From contig NZ_QRGR01000001.1 of assembly GCF_003367245.1 (NCBI RefSeq), forward strand, positions 372,001 through 436,000: 64,000 nucleotides of DNA, written 5' to 3'. This stretch comes from Pontibacter diazotrophicus (lineage in GTDB: Bacteria; Bacteroidota; Bacteroidia; Cytophagales; Hymenobacteraceae). Positions 17,428-26,181 of the stretch are shown here, piece after piece; the first letter of the stretch is position 1, and the number at the start of each line of letters is the position of its first letter. The notes beneath the pieces were generated by a model. That model worked only from the letters and a program-made list of their open reading frames with translations, did not search any database and was not told the DNA's origin. The position numbers and the translations under genes were made by a program.

Positions 17428-18900
17428 TTAAGCAGGTGATTTAACGGGTCGTAAAGACAGCACCCATTCCTGAAGCCCCAGTTCCAGAATAAGCTGCTTT
17501 TCAAACGGATCCTCCAGCAGCGGAAGGAGCTGTTCCGGCATGACTCCTACGGACCTGTTCCGGAGCCACTGTTTGACATGATTAAACACAAGTTGCTCCA
17601 CCTTATACCAGCTGTGTTCTGCTTTCAGTTTACGCTCGCTGGAACGGATCTCATAATGCAGGTAATCTGTGTTATCAAGCGCCAGGTGAATGAGCAAATT
17701 CATAAGGCGGCAACTTACGTAGAGCAGGCGATTCAAAGAATTGCTAGGTTGGTTTAAAGCACGGTTAATATACTTAAGGGCGGTAGAGTAGGCTCCTGAG
17801 CTATACCAGACGCGAGCTACAGTCAGGCACAACTGAGCGTGTATATGGATGGGGAGCTGGTCAATTTCCTTATCCAGAGAGGCTGACCATTGCTGGACTA
17901 ACGCCACTGCCTGCCCATGCTGCCCCTGGTTAACAGCACGATGCAGTTCATGTTCGAGCACCTGGTACTCTATCGAAAGAGCAAAGCTTCCTGATATTTC
18001 GGCGGTAGCATTTAAACGTTGAAGAAAAAATGTCATTTCTTCATAATACTGCATGCGCCGCAGGTTGTGCAGGATGCCATTTAAAAAGTGTACATAGTAG
18101 AGCGGGGTGTCCGCCCACAGATGAACGTTCTGCTGAAATAGCTTATCCAGGTCATAAGATACTTTTAAACTACCTTCCGGATCACCGGTCATTAGAAAGT
18201 AAACAGACTGGAACTGCAGGTGTAGTTGCTGGGATTCAAAGGACTGAAATTGCTGGCTGTTCAGGATCATGTGCTCTTCGAGCAACAGGTCATTCAGTTG
18301 TGTGCTTTCCCGTAGGCTGCGGACGGTGCCGCTTTTCCAAAAGCGTATGAGCAAAAGCTCGTAAAGAGAAGCATGTTGATGTATTGTGCTCAACTGCCCC
18401 TGTAGTTTGTTTATCTCTTCCTGTTTCTTGATCAGGGTGTTTTCGTCTACTCCAATGAACTGCAGTTGGATGAGGTGCTTTATCTCGCTCTGGGCAGCCA
18501 GGATAAAGAAAGTGAACTTCTCGTATTTCAAAGCCGTGCTTTGGGCTTTGTGCAGCTGTTGGAAGCTTTCATCTACAAGTCCTTTGTTGAAGAGTATCGT
18601 GCTGTCCTGTAAGAGGTTCATCAGACGTACTTCTACTTGTTTTTCCATCTGAAAATTGCGCAGGCTTTTCATCAGCACCCTGTAGAGGTGTTTCCGGGCA
18701 GGCTCGACAGAGGTACCCGGAAACTGCAGGGCTATGTCTTTCTTCAAAGCTGAATCGAAAGTATGGTGCAGTTCCAGTAGATCGAATAGCTTCACATATT
18801 CTTTCTCTCCGCTTTGAAGGGAAACACTCAGGCGGAAATATCTTTTTTCAGGTTTGGTAAGCGAATGAACAAGGGAAAAGAGGGAGGAAATTGAAGTCAT
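17428..18900 (-). CDS. Conserved helical-repeat (TPR-like) protein of unknown function
   Basis: 490 residues, no signal peptide, predicted almost entirely alpha-helical. The N-terminus (FSLVHSLTKPEKRYFRLSVS) and the pattern of paired helices (for example LTVARVWYSSGAYSTALKYINRAL near residue 365) resemble TPR/helical-repeat scaffold proteins that are widespread as hypothetical genes in Bacteroidota. No enzymatic motif is evident, so a role in protein interaction or regulation is only a guess. It has no same-strand partner nearby: upstream is 460 bases of mostly non-coding DNA. Confidence 0.75.
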   Translation of the reverse strand: MTSISSLFSLVHSLTKPEKRYFRLSVSLQSGEKEYVKLFDLLELHHTFDSALKKDIALQFPGTSVEPARKHLYRVLMKSLRNFQMEKQVEVRLMNLLQDSTILFNKGLVDESFQQLHKAQSTALKYEKFTFFILAAQSEIKHLIQLQFIGVDENTLIKKQEEINKLQGQLSTIHQHASLYELLLIRFWKSGTVRSLRESTQLNDLLLEEHMILNSQQFQSFESQQLHLQFQSVYFLMTGDPEGSLKVSYDLDKLFQQNVHLWADTPLYYVHFLNGILHNLRRMQYYEEMTFFLQRLNATAEISGSFALSIEYQVLEHELHRAVNQGQHGQAVALVQQWSASLDKEIDQLPIHIHAQLCLTVARVWYSSGAYSTALKYINRALNQPSNSLNRLLYVSCRLMNLLIHLALDNTDYLHYEIRSSERKLKAEHSWYKVEQLVFNHVKQWLRNRSVGVMPEQLLPLLEDPFEKQLILELGLQEWVLSLRPVKSPA

Positions 18901-19151
18901 GGGATTAGCTACATGATAGTCAAAATATTTGTCTAATTAGCTTTTAATCGTCAGGGAGAAAGCGTTTCTTTCTTTACTGCATTAGCTAATATAAAGTAAA
19001 TTAGCTGTATTTGAAAGTAAGTAATTGCTAGTATTGGTTTGCAGGAAAGAAGATTAGCTTTATAAAAGTCCAAACCATCCCTCCTATGCAATAATCGCTT
19101 ATAAAGGTATATTGTCCTGTTGCCCTTTCAATTCTCATACAGGCAGGATGC

Positions 19152-19316
19152 ATGCCAGGGAAACAACAGTTCGCTCCTTTAAAACGGGTGACACAAATGG
19201 TTCCCAGCCTCATGTTAATGCTGGGCAGTTGGTTGAGCACATCAGGTTGCTCTGATGGAAGATTTGACAGCAAGCTTCCGGCTACCAATCCGGTGCATCG
19301 CTCCTGCCAGCCCTAA
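19152..19316 (+). pseudogene. Possible lipoprotein N-terminal fragment in an otherwise empty 460-base gap
   Basis: The gap 18901-19363 lacks a clear gene. A 54-residue forward frame has a positively charged start, a hydrophobic stretch VPSLMLMLGSWL and a lipobox-like STSGC, then stops after 28 further residues. This could be a decayed or very short lipoprotein. An 86-residue frame on the other strand overlaps it; neither has supporting family similarity. Confidence 0.25.
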
Positions 19317-19363
19317 AACGGGTTCAAAGGCCAGTCTACTGGAGCTTTTTATAGAAGGGGAAA

Positions 19364-21778
19364 TCAATAGTCACCTTGCTCTATTGGTCTGCCTTGTTTT
19401 TTCGCCTGGTGGAGGCGGTAGTTGAAGGTCAGGTTGATTTGCCGGCGTCTGCCCTGCGAATCAATTTCTGTGTAGAAGTTCTCGCCTTCTGTTATGGTGC
19501 GGAAACGGCGTGAGTTAAATACATCTATGACATTGAGTGTAAGCGTGCCATTGTTCTTCAGGATATCTTTGTTTACCGCCAGGTCGAGAGTGGCAAGGGC
19601 TTTGCGCCTGCCTTGTGGCAAAATCTGAGGTGCTTCATAGTTAGCCCGCAGCTGAAAGTCTGCGTTGTCCCAGAACGAAACGCGTGATGTTACTCTGCTA
19701 AACCAGCTGTAGGTGTCGCTTTGGAAGTCAGTATCCAGGTTGCTTCCGTCCGTGATGGCTCTAAAAAAGTTAAAGCTTCCATCCAGTTTCCACCACCTGA
19801 GGGGTTCGTAAGTGCCGATAAACTCAGCGCCATAGGCATTCTCTGAGGCAAGGTTTTCGGGCAGGGTGGTAGAAAAGCCCTGCTCGTTTACCCGGCGAAT
19901 ACGCAGGACTTTGCCGGTTGTGTGGCGGTAGTATAAAGAGGAAGAAAGCGAGCCTCTTGTAAAGTACTTCATATGCCCTACCTCAAATGAGTTTGAAAAT
20001 TCCGGGTCGAGGTCGGGATTGCCGCTGAAGAAATTCCGCCTGTCAGTAAAGGTTACAAAGGGGCTTAGGTCGAAGTAGCTTGGGCGGCGCACCCGGCGGC
20101 TGTAGCTGACCTGCAGGGAGTGCTGGTCAGGTAGTTGGTAGGTGATGTGCGCGCTGGGGAACAAATTCGCATAATCGCGCGGATTCACTTCTTCGGTCTG
20201 TCTTAGCGTAGTTGTTACGTCGGTCCACTCTGCCCGGAGCCCCACCTGGTAGGAGAACTTATTAACCTTGTTGCCAATGATTCCATAGGCCGCGTGTATG
20301 TTCTCCTCATAGAGGAAGCTATTGTTGAGGCTGTCTAAGGGGCTCCACACACCACTGCCGGTTTGCTCTGACACGGCATAGTTGTTCGTCATGTCGCGGG
20401 AGCTGCTGCGCAAGCCCGCCTCCAGCTTTCCTTCTTCCCCAAACGGATACACGTAGTCGATCTGCACGAGCAACTGCTTCTCCGTTTCATCGTTGAGCGA
20501 GCGCTGCAGCAGAACTGGCGCTTCAGGGGTGCTGCCGTCGGAAAGAAAGGCTCTTTCAGTAAAGTACTGGTCTGATTCCTCCCAGTTGTCCAGGTAGCGC
20601 AAATCGGCAGTCAGTTCATGGCCTTCCCGGGCAAAGGTTCTTTTATAGGTCAGGGAATACTCTGAGTTGGGCTCGGTTTCTGTTTCGTCCTGCGAGCGGC
20701 TGATGATGCGTTGCAGGTTGGAGGTGTTGAAGAGGTAATCCCGGTAGATGATGTTAGAATAGCGCTTGCCCTTGCTCAGGCGCCAGGTGTAGGCCCCGGT
20801 CAAAACGTTTTTCTCGTCAAAGAAATAATCGGCTCCGCCGCGTATACTGTGGTTCATGCCTTCCTGCCTGTTTTCGGAGGTTTGGCGGGTGATAAAAGTA
20901 GTGTCATTCTCATACAGCTCCTGGTACAATGTACTGTTGCTCGGAGTGTTCCGGTAGGCGGCAGCGTAGTTTACGAAGAAGTTCAGGTCCTTGCGGCGGT
21001 AGTTGACGTTGGCCGCTGCCCCAAAATTGCTCGGGTAACCGGTTATGATGTCGAATGACCCGTTGAAGCCTGCTTTGCGCTCTTTTTTCAGAACAATGTT
21101 AATGATCCCCGCCATTCCCTCGGCTTCGTAACGGGCAGAGGGATTGGTGATGACTTCCACGCGCTCAATGAGGTTGCCCTGCAGCTGCTGCAAACCACTG
21201 CCGCCTCCCATACTCACCAGTCCGGAAGGTTTCCCGTCGATCAGGATACGCACGTTGTTGCTTCCCCTCAGGCTTACGTTGCCCTCCACATCAACAGCCA
21301 CGGAAGGCACGTTGCTCAATATATTCACAGCAGTGCCCCCGGCATTCGCCAGGTCCGTTCCTACATTAAATATCTTTTTGTCCAGCGACAACTCCATCGT
21401 GCTTCTCTCCCCCTGCACCACAACTTCCCGCAGCACTTCTGTATTGCTGGTTAGCTGGACCATCCCCAGGTCAACGTCCTGGTTTGTAACACGGATATCT
21501 GGTATTACTTTCTTATCAAAAGACAAGAAGGTAACCAGCGCATAGTAGGCACCGGGCCTGGTGCTTATCTCGAATCTGCCTGCATCATCAGACGTTGCTC
21601 CTGAAACCATGCTGGAGTCCTGCTTCGCAAACAAGACGACACTGGCATAGGAAACAGGATTTTTCTGCTCATCCACCAAAGTGCCTTTGATAAGGAGCTG
21701 ATTGGCTGGACCTTGGGCAAGAGCCGCAAAAGACATCAGAGAGAGTAGAAGGCTGACAAAGAAGAATAACTTGTTCAT
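19364..21778 (-). CDS. TonB-dependent receptor, outer-membrane beta-barrel (OMP_b-brl_3 type)
   Basis: 804 residues. Signal peptide (cleavage near AALAQ), CarboxypepD-regulatory-like domain (about 28-110: IKGTLVDEQKNPVSYASVVL), TonB-box-like LREVVVQGE, plug (about 125-230: NVPSVAVDVEGNVSLRG, ILIDGKPSG, IERVEVITNPSARYEAEG, GIINIVLKK), then a barrel with DPEFSNSFEVG and a final SQGRRRQINLTFNYRLH. This is the non-SusC class of TonB receptors with no SusD partner, often used for metal chelates, peptides or small molecules; the ligand is unknown. It is divergent from the LytS/LytTR pair, which may control it. Confidence 0.9.
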   Translation of the reverse strand: MNKLFFFVSLLLSLMSFAALAQGPANQLLIKGTLVDEQKNPVSYASVVLFAKQDSSMVSGATSDDAGRFEISTRPGAYYALVTFLSFDKKVIPDIRVTNQDVDLGMVQLTSNTEVLREVVVQGERSTMELSLDKKIFNVGTDLANAGGTAVNILSNVPSVAVDVEGNVSLRGSNNVRILIDGKPSGLVSMGGGSGLQQLQGNLIERVEVITNPSARYEAEGMAGIINIVLKKERKAGFNGSFDIITGYPSNFGAAANVNYRRKDLNFFVNYAAAYRNTPSNSTLYQELYENDTTFITRQTSENRQEGMNHSIRGGADYFFDEKNVLTGAYTWRLSKGKRYSNIIYRDYLFNTSNLQRIISRSQDETETEPNSEYSLTYKRTFAREGHELTADLRYLDNWEESDQYFTERAFLSDGSTPEAPVLLQRSLNDETEKQLLVQIDYVYPFGEEGKLEAGLRSSSRDMTNNYAVSEQTGSGVWSPLDSLNNSFLYEENIHAAYGIIGNKVNKFSYQVGLRAEWTDVTTTLRQTEEVNPRDYANLFPSAHITYQLPDQHSLQVSYSRRVRRPSYFDLSPFVTFTDRRNFFSGNPDLDPEFSNSFEVGHMKYFTRGSLSSSLYYRHTTGKVLRIRRVNEQGFSTTLPENLASENAYGAEFIGTYEPLRWWKLDGSFNFFRAITDGSNLDTDFQSDTYSWFSRVTSRVSFWDNADFQLRANYEAPQILPQGRRKALATLDLAVNKDILKNNGTLTLNVIDVFNSRRFRTITEGENFYTEIDSQGRRRQINLTFNYRLHQAKKQGRPIEQGDY

Positions 21779-22045
21779 TTGTTTAACTTAGAGTAGGTGT
21801 ACACTAAAGTAAAGGCTCCTTCCGTGTAGAAAAAACACAATAGACCCAACGCATTTATACACCGACCACACGCTTACCTGAACCGATGAGTGGTACAGAC
21901 CGGTATAGTCGACTGTAACCGTTTGGTGGTAGACAAAAAACGCTCGTCTGGTCGGTACATACTGCTTTCCCATAGATTATTTTAGCGCCTGCCAAATGGC
22001 TGATGTATATTTAGGGGAATTTCTTTGCTCGTGAAAGCTACACAG

Positions 22046-23143
22046 ATGCCCAACCTTTCGCTATACCGCTATGTCTCTCCCTTGCTGCATGTTTTAGTGT
22101 GGGTGTCACTGGCGGCAATGCTTCTTATATTTCAGCCGCTTGTGTGGGACGGTAGCCTGCCTGCTGAATTCTGGATAAAGCAGGGTATACTGTTTTGTAT
22201 GTGGTTGAGTGCCTATTACCTGACGACGTTGGTGTGGGTGCCAAAACTTTTGTTTGAAGACAAGACAGGACTTTTCATCCTGGCTATACTTGCTACAGCG
22301 ATTGCTATAGTGCTCCTCATCTGGCAAGTAGAGCTGTGGTTTAACCTGCCTCAGCAGATGCAGCAAATTCTTCATCCGGAAGGAGGCAGGTCAGGTGGAG
22401 ACGGCTCCAGGCTGAAGTGGATGATAGCAGCCCTTTTTGCCGTTACGCTGCTGGTACTGGGCATTGGCACCAGCATTACCGCTGTGCAGAAGTGGCAGGC
22501 AGATGCGCTGCTCCGGAAAGAGGAAGCTTTGCTTCGTAAAAGCCTGGAGCAACAGAAAACCAGTTCGGAGCTCTCCTTCCTGAAGGCGCAAATCAACCCC
22601 CACTTCTTCTTTAACACGCTCAACAACATCTATTCGCTCACCATGTTAGATGTAGGCGCTTCCCAGCAGGCACTGCTCAGGTTATCGCGGATGATGCGCT
22701 ACGTCCTCTATGAGACACAAAAGGACACAGTGCTGCTGAGCCAGGAGATAGCCTTTCTGAAAGATTACATCGAGCTCATGCAGCTGCGGCTTTCCGACAG
22801 GGTGGAAGTAGCGTTTAATGCACCGGGTCCTTTAAAGGAAGCAACTATTGCCCCTATGCTACTGCTGCCTTTTGTAGAGAATGCCTTCAAGCACGGAGTA
22901 AGCGCCCTGCAGGGCAGCCGTATCTACATCGCCGTCCGCCAGGAACAGAAAGCCTTGGAGGTGGAAGTTCGCAATACCCTGTTTACAGAAAAAGACAACT
23001 CGCTGGAGGAGGGTAGTGGCATTGGGTTGGTGAACACGCGCCGGCGCCTAGACCTGCTGTACCCCGGCCGCTATACCTTGTCGGTGAACGAAGACACTGC
23101 GCAAAACGAGTATCAGGTGAACCTAACACTCGGCCTGTCATGA
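22046..23143 (+). CDS. LytS-type membrane sensor histidine kinase
   Basis: 365 residues from the ATG at 22046; a TTG at 22025 in frame would add seven residues. Four predicted membrane helices (about residues 10-150) precede a short coiled-coil segment (LLRKEEALLRKSLEQQK) and the His_kinase domain with phospho-acceptor His186 in the KAQINPHFFFNTLNNIYSL motif. The ATP-binding part has PFVENAFKHGV and GSGIGLVNTRRRLDLLYPG. The gene overlaps the response regulator by four bases (ATGA), indicating translational coupling. The signal is unknown. Confidence 0.9.
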   Translation: MPNLSLYRYVSPLLHVLVWVSLAAMLLIFQPLVWDGSLPAEFWIKQGILFCMWLSAYYLTTLVWVPKLLFEDKTGLFILAILATAIAIVLLIWQVELWFNLPQQMQQILHPEGGRSGGDGSRLKWMIAALFAVTLLVLGIGTSITAVQKWQADALLRKEEALLRKSLEQQKTSSELSFLKAQINPHFFFNTLNNIYSLTMLDVGASQQALLRLSRMMRYVLYETQKDTVLLSQEIAFLKDYIELMQLRLSDRVEVAFNAPGPLKEATIAPMLLLPFVENAFKHGVSALQGSRIYIAVRQEQKALEVEVRNTLFTEKDNSLEEGSGIGLVNTRRRLDLLYPGRYTLSVNEDTAQNEYQVNLTLGLS

Positions 23144-23892
23144 ACCTTATCACCCTTAACTGCATCGCCGTTGATGATGAGCCACTGGCCCTGAAGCTGG
23201 TTTGTGCTTACATAGAGCAAACGCCTTTCCTGAAGTTAGTTGGCTGCTACGACAGTGCCATAGAGGCCCTGCAGGGGCTTCACGAGCATGCGGTGGACCT
23301 TATTTTCCTGGACATTCAGATGCCGAACCTGAACGGACTGAACTTAGCCAAAGCGTTGGGCCGGGACCGGATAGGCACTGCCCCGATGGTTGTCTTTACA
23401 ACTGCTTATGACCAATATGCCCTGGAGGGGTATAAAGTGGACGCACTGGATTACCTGCTAAAGCCCTTTGGCTATGATGAGTTTTTAAGAGCCGCCGGCA
23501 AGGCCAGGTCATATGTCGAGCGCTTCCGCAGTCCGGCTCCTGCGCCCGTTGCCCTACCGGAGCCGGAAGAGGAGTATTTGTTTCTAAAGGTAGAGTATCA
23601 GCTGGTACGGGTAGCTTTCCGGGACATCCTCTATATGGAGGGGATGAAAGACTACGTGAAAATATACACGGAGGGGAGCAGCAAGCCCTTGCTTTCACTC
23701 ACAAGCCTGAAGGCCTTGGAGGAAAAGCTGCCTTCCCGGCGGTTCATGCGCCTTCACCGTTCCTACATCGTTTCCCTAGAGAGAATCCAGGCAATCACTA
23801 AAAACAGTGTGCAGATTGGGAACATCAATATTCAAATCAGAGGTCAATACAAAGAGCCGTTTAGCCAGTTCCTGAGCAGATGGACTCGCTAG
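23140..23892 (+). CDS. LytTR-family response regulator
   Basis: 250 residues. Receiver domain at 5-120 with acidic pair DDEP, phospho-acceptor Asp58 in FLDIQMPNLNG, conserved Thr/Lys region (VFTTAYDQYAL, LLKPFG). A linker rich in Pro/Ala follows, then a LytTR DNA-binding domain (about 148-250: FRDILYMEGMKDYVKIYT and RRFMRLHRSYIVSLERI). LytTR domains bind direct repeats in promoters. It is coupled to the LytS gene and most likely regulates its own promoter region and perhaps the divergent TonB receptor. Confidence 0.93.
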   Translation: MNLITLNCIAVDDEPLALKLVCAYIEQTPFLKLVGCYDSAIEALQGLHEHAVDLIFLDIQMPNLNGLNLAKALGRDRIGTAPMVVFTTAYDQYALEGYKVDALDYLLKPFGYDEFLRAAGKARSYVERFRSPAPAPVALPEPEEEYLFLKVEYQLVRVAFRDILYMEGMKDYVKIYTEGSSKPLLSLTSLKALEEKLPSRRFMRLHRSYIVSLERIQAITKNSVQIGNINIQIRGQYKEPFSQFLSRWTR

Positions 23893-23944
23893 CATCTAAA
23901 GCCTTTGTTTCAGTAAAAATTCTCCAGGGCTGCCACAGAACAGG

Positions 23945-23976
23945 AAAGCGGTGCAGGAATACACCCACACCGCTTT
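23945..23976. terminator. Hairpin between convergent genes
   Basis: AAAGCGGTG (23945-23953) and CACCGCTTT (23968-23976) form a perfect 9-bp stem between the LytTR and ankyrin genes, which converge. No long T-run; terminator role is probable from position only. Confidence 0.45.
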
Positions 23977-24073
23977 ACGTGTCAGATTGGTACGGAACAC
24001 CCCGCTCAGAGCATTGCATCTATCCCTGAAGCCTCGGATGATGCGGTTTGCATTTATGCCAGACTAAACAGAC

Positions 24074-24592
24074 CTACTGCAGCAGCGCAATACCTTCCTG
24101 ATTGCCTTGCTGTGTAGCTAGTTCCAGGGCGGTTAGGCCACGCTGGTCTTTGATGGTTTTGTCAGCATTGTGGCTCACAAGCACCTTTATTACGTCGTTG
24201 CGGCCAAACATGCTGGCGAACATCAGGGCGGTGCCGCCATTACCGTTTTGCAGGTTTATATCAGCCCCTTTGCTGATGAGCAGCTCCGCGATGGCAGGGT
24301 ATCCTTTAAAGGCTGCTCCCATCAGCGCGGTGTTGCCGGATGCATCCTGCTGATTAACGTTTGATCCAGCTTCCAGTAGTACAGCAGCGGCTTCCTGGTG
24401 GCCGCCATATACCGCGATGATCAGAGGGCTAAAGCCTTTAGAGTCTGTTGCGTTTACATCGGCCTTATGCTGCAGGTGCTGTTTGATAGCTGCTATATCG
24501 CCGGTTCTGGCGGCTGAAATAAGGTTGTCAGATTGGGCAAAAAGCGCTGCAGGTATAAGCAGGAGCAGGATGTTTAGAATTGTGAATCTCAT
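24074..24592 (-). CDS. Exported ankyrin-repeat protein
   Basis: 172 residues: signal peptide (LLLLIPAALFAQ) then about four ankyrin repeats covering residues 25-170, with consensus pieces such as GFSPLIIAVYGGHQEAAAVLLEAG, in which each repeat ends in a hydrophobic helix pair, and ALMFASMFGRNDVIKVLV. Small periplasmic ankyrin proteins are often found beside catalases, where they are reported to support catalase activity (AnkB in Pseudomonas). Here a catalase gene lies 1.6 kb upstream on the same strand, separated by hemA and a hemH remnant. Confidence 0.87.
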   Translation of the reverse strand: MRFTILNILLLLIPAALFAQSDNLISAARTGDIAAIKQHLQHKADVNATDSKGFSPLIIAVYGGHQEAAAVLLEAGSNVNQQDASGNTALMGAAFKGYPAIAELLISKGADINLQNGNGGTALMFASMFGRNDVIKVLVSHNADKTIKDQRGLTALELATQQGNQEGIALLQ

Positions 24593-24628
24593 GTTGGTTT
24601 AAATAAATGTAAGCTTCGTTTTGAACTG

Positions 24629-24829
24629 TTAATTGTGGGTGTAAAATTTTGGAGCACGGGTAGGATCAATGAGCAGGTTGACCAGCATTCAGCGGTTCAT
24701 GGAAGGGATGTCTAACACCCGCTCGTCCATCAGGAACCCGCGCAGGTATTTGTGCACATCCGCAACGGCAGGGCTGTTAGGAGTGCCTTGGTTGATAATC
24801 AGGACTTCAGTCTTGCTTAAATGATGCAT
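24629..24829 (-). pseudogene. Ferrochelatase N-terminal remnant, interrupted by a stop
   Basis: From an ATG at 24829 that overlaps the hemA stop by 23 bases, the frame encodes KTEVLIINQGTPNSPAVADV, then HKYLRGFLMDERVLDIP, SMNR, an in-frame TGA (24689-24691), and then MLVNLLIDPTRAPKF before a TAA at 24629. This matches the first 60 or so residues of ferrochelatase (LVNLGTP, KYLREFL.D.RVID.P, RAPK). A complete enzyme has about 340 residues, so the catalytic His/Glu part is gone. The position directly after hemA fits a former heme-biosynthesis operon. Confidence 0.78.
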
Positions 24830-26078
24830 GGGTGATCTCCTCCAGGGATGTTGCGTGAAATAGTTTTTGAATAGCGGTTAACAGCTGCTGCCGGTCTGTA
24901 CCGGCTGTGGCTCTGAGTGCGCCTGCCGGCCTGCGAACCAGCCTGTCCAGCGCCGCTTTGGCGATGACATTGGCCGCATTAGGCTGATCCAGGTCCTGGT
25001 GCTTCTGCAGTTCACTACTCAGCACCTCTGCAAAGAAGCTTTTGAGCTCATTAATTGCTTTGGCAACAGGCAGGTCCTGCAGCCATTCGGCAAAAAGTAC
25101 TGTCTCCTCCAAGAGAATTTCTTCTACTTCCGCTATGGCTGCCTGGCGCGTAGCCAGTACTTCCTGCGTACGGCTGTTAATCTGGTCGATGTTCACCAGC
25201 ATCGTGTTAGCTAGCTGTCCGGTGGCAGGCGCAATGCCCTGAGGCACCGACAGGTCGAGTAACACGCGCTTTGCTTTTGCCGATCCAAACTGCTCTGGCT
25301 GAAGTTGCTTGCCACCTCCCACACAACTTACCACCACGTCAAACGCGTGTAGTGTTTGCAGGTAGTGCTGGTAAGAAAGGTGCCGCACGTTCAGCTCAGT
25401 GGCAAGTTTGGCTGCTTTGGCATCGGTGCGGTTGGTAAGGGTTATATCTGTAAAGCCAAACGAGGTGGCGTAGCGGGCAATATCGGTGCCCATTTGGCCG
25501 GTGCCGATAATAAGCATGCGTTTGCTTGAAAAATCCTTTCTGGGATAGAAGTCTCCAAGGCGCTCCAATGCAGCATAGCCTACCGAAGCTGCCCCTGCAC
25601 GAAAATCAGTTTCGTTGTGTACGCGCTTGTGCGTTCTGAAAAGAGTTTGCAGGGCCTGGTGCAGCAAAGGGCTGCCCATTTTCAGGTAGTTGGTCAGCTT
25701 ATAGCTTTCCTTAAACTGGCTGATGATCTGCCTGTCGCCGATAACCTGGGAGCGCAGGCCAAGACCCACCTCCAGCAGGTACTGTAAGGTGCTTTCGCTG
25801 TGGCTGTACTGCGTAAAGCGCGGCGCAAAAGCTGCCGTGTCTTCTATGTTTTTAAAACGCAGTAGCTTTTCCTGTATCATATTCGGCGTGGCATGGCCTG
25901 TCTCGTAATAGACCTCAGTACGGTTGCAGGTGGTTAGCACCATGATGCCTTTTACTAACTGCTCCTCCTTTAGCGCCTGCATAAACGCAGCCGCTTCTTC
26001 TTTGCTCAGCTGTAGGGCCTGTCGCCATTCCAGCGTGGCCGTCTGATGTGAGATAGAAATAACCTGTAGCGCGCTCAT
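24807..26078 (-). CDS. hemA: Glutamyl-tRNA reductase
   Basis: 423 residues from the ATG at 26078; the open frame extends 33 codons further upstream to 26177, but that extension has no family similarity and the family starts with an xISHQTA motif, present here as ISISHQTATLEWR. The enzyme reduces glutamyl-tRNA(Glu) with NADPH to glutamate-1-semialdehyde, the first step of tetrapyrrole synthesis. Nucleophile Cys51 is in LTTCNRTEVY. The NADPH domain has MLIIGTGQMGTDIARY. The C-terminal dimerisation domain is present. The catalase gene lies 103 bases upstream on the same strand, so heme supply and a heme enzyme are probably co-transcribed. Confidence 0.93.
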   Translation of the reverse strand: MSALQVISISHQTATLEWRQALQLSKEEAAAFMQALKEEQLVKGIMVLTTCNRTEVYYETGHATPNMIQEKLLRFKNIEDTAAFAPRFTQYSHSESTLQYLLEVGLGLRSQVIGDRQIISQFKESYKLTNYLKMGSPLLHQALQTLFRTHKRVHNETDFRAGAASVGYAALERLGDFYPRKDFSSKRMLIIGTGQMGTDIARYATSFGFTDITLTNRTDAKAAKLATELNVRHLSYQHYLQTLHAFDVVVSCVGGGKQLQPEQFGSAKAKRVLLDLSVPQGIAPATGQLANTMLVNIDQINSRTQEVLATRQAAIAEVEEILLEETVLFAEWLQDLPVAKAINELKSFFAEVLSSELQKHQDLDQPNAANVIAKAALDRLVRRPAGALRATAGTDRQQLLTAIQKLFHATSLEEITHASFKQD

Positions 26079-26181
26079 GTTAATGTCAGGTGAAGGGTGA
26101 TAAACGTGTGAATATTGCTTGCTTAAGAAGGTAGTAGGAGAGTGGCAGGCTGAGCCATTACTCGCCCAGCCTGCCATGCTG

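Noticed and set aside
19028-19288. 86-codon minus-strand frame in the gap before the TonB receptor
   Set aside because: No recognised family or start signal; it overlaps a competing forward lipoprotein-like fragment.
26079-26177. 33-residue extension of hemA
   Set aside because: Glutamyl-tRNA reductase similarity begins right after the internal Met at 26078, and the extension nearly abuts the catalase gene.
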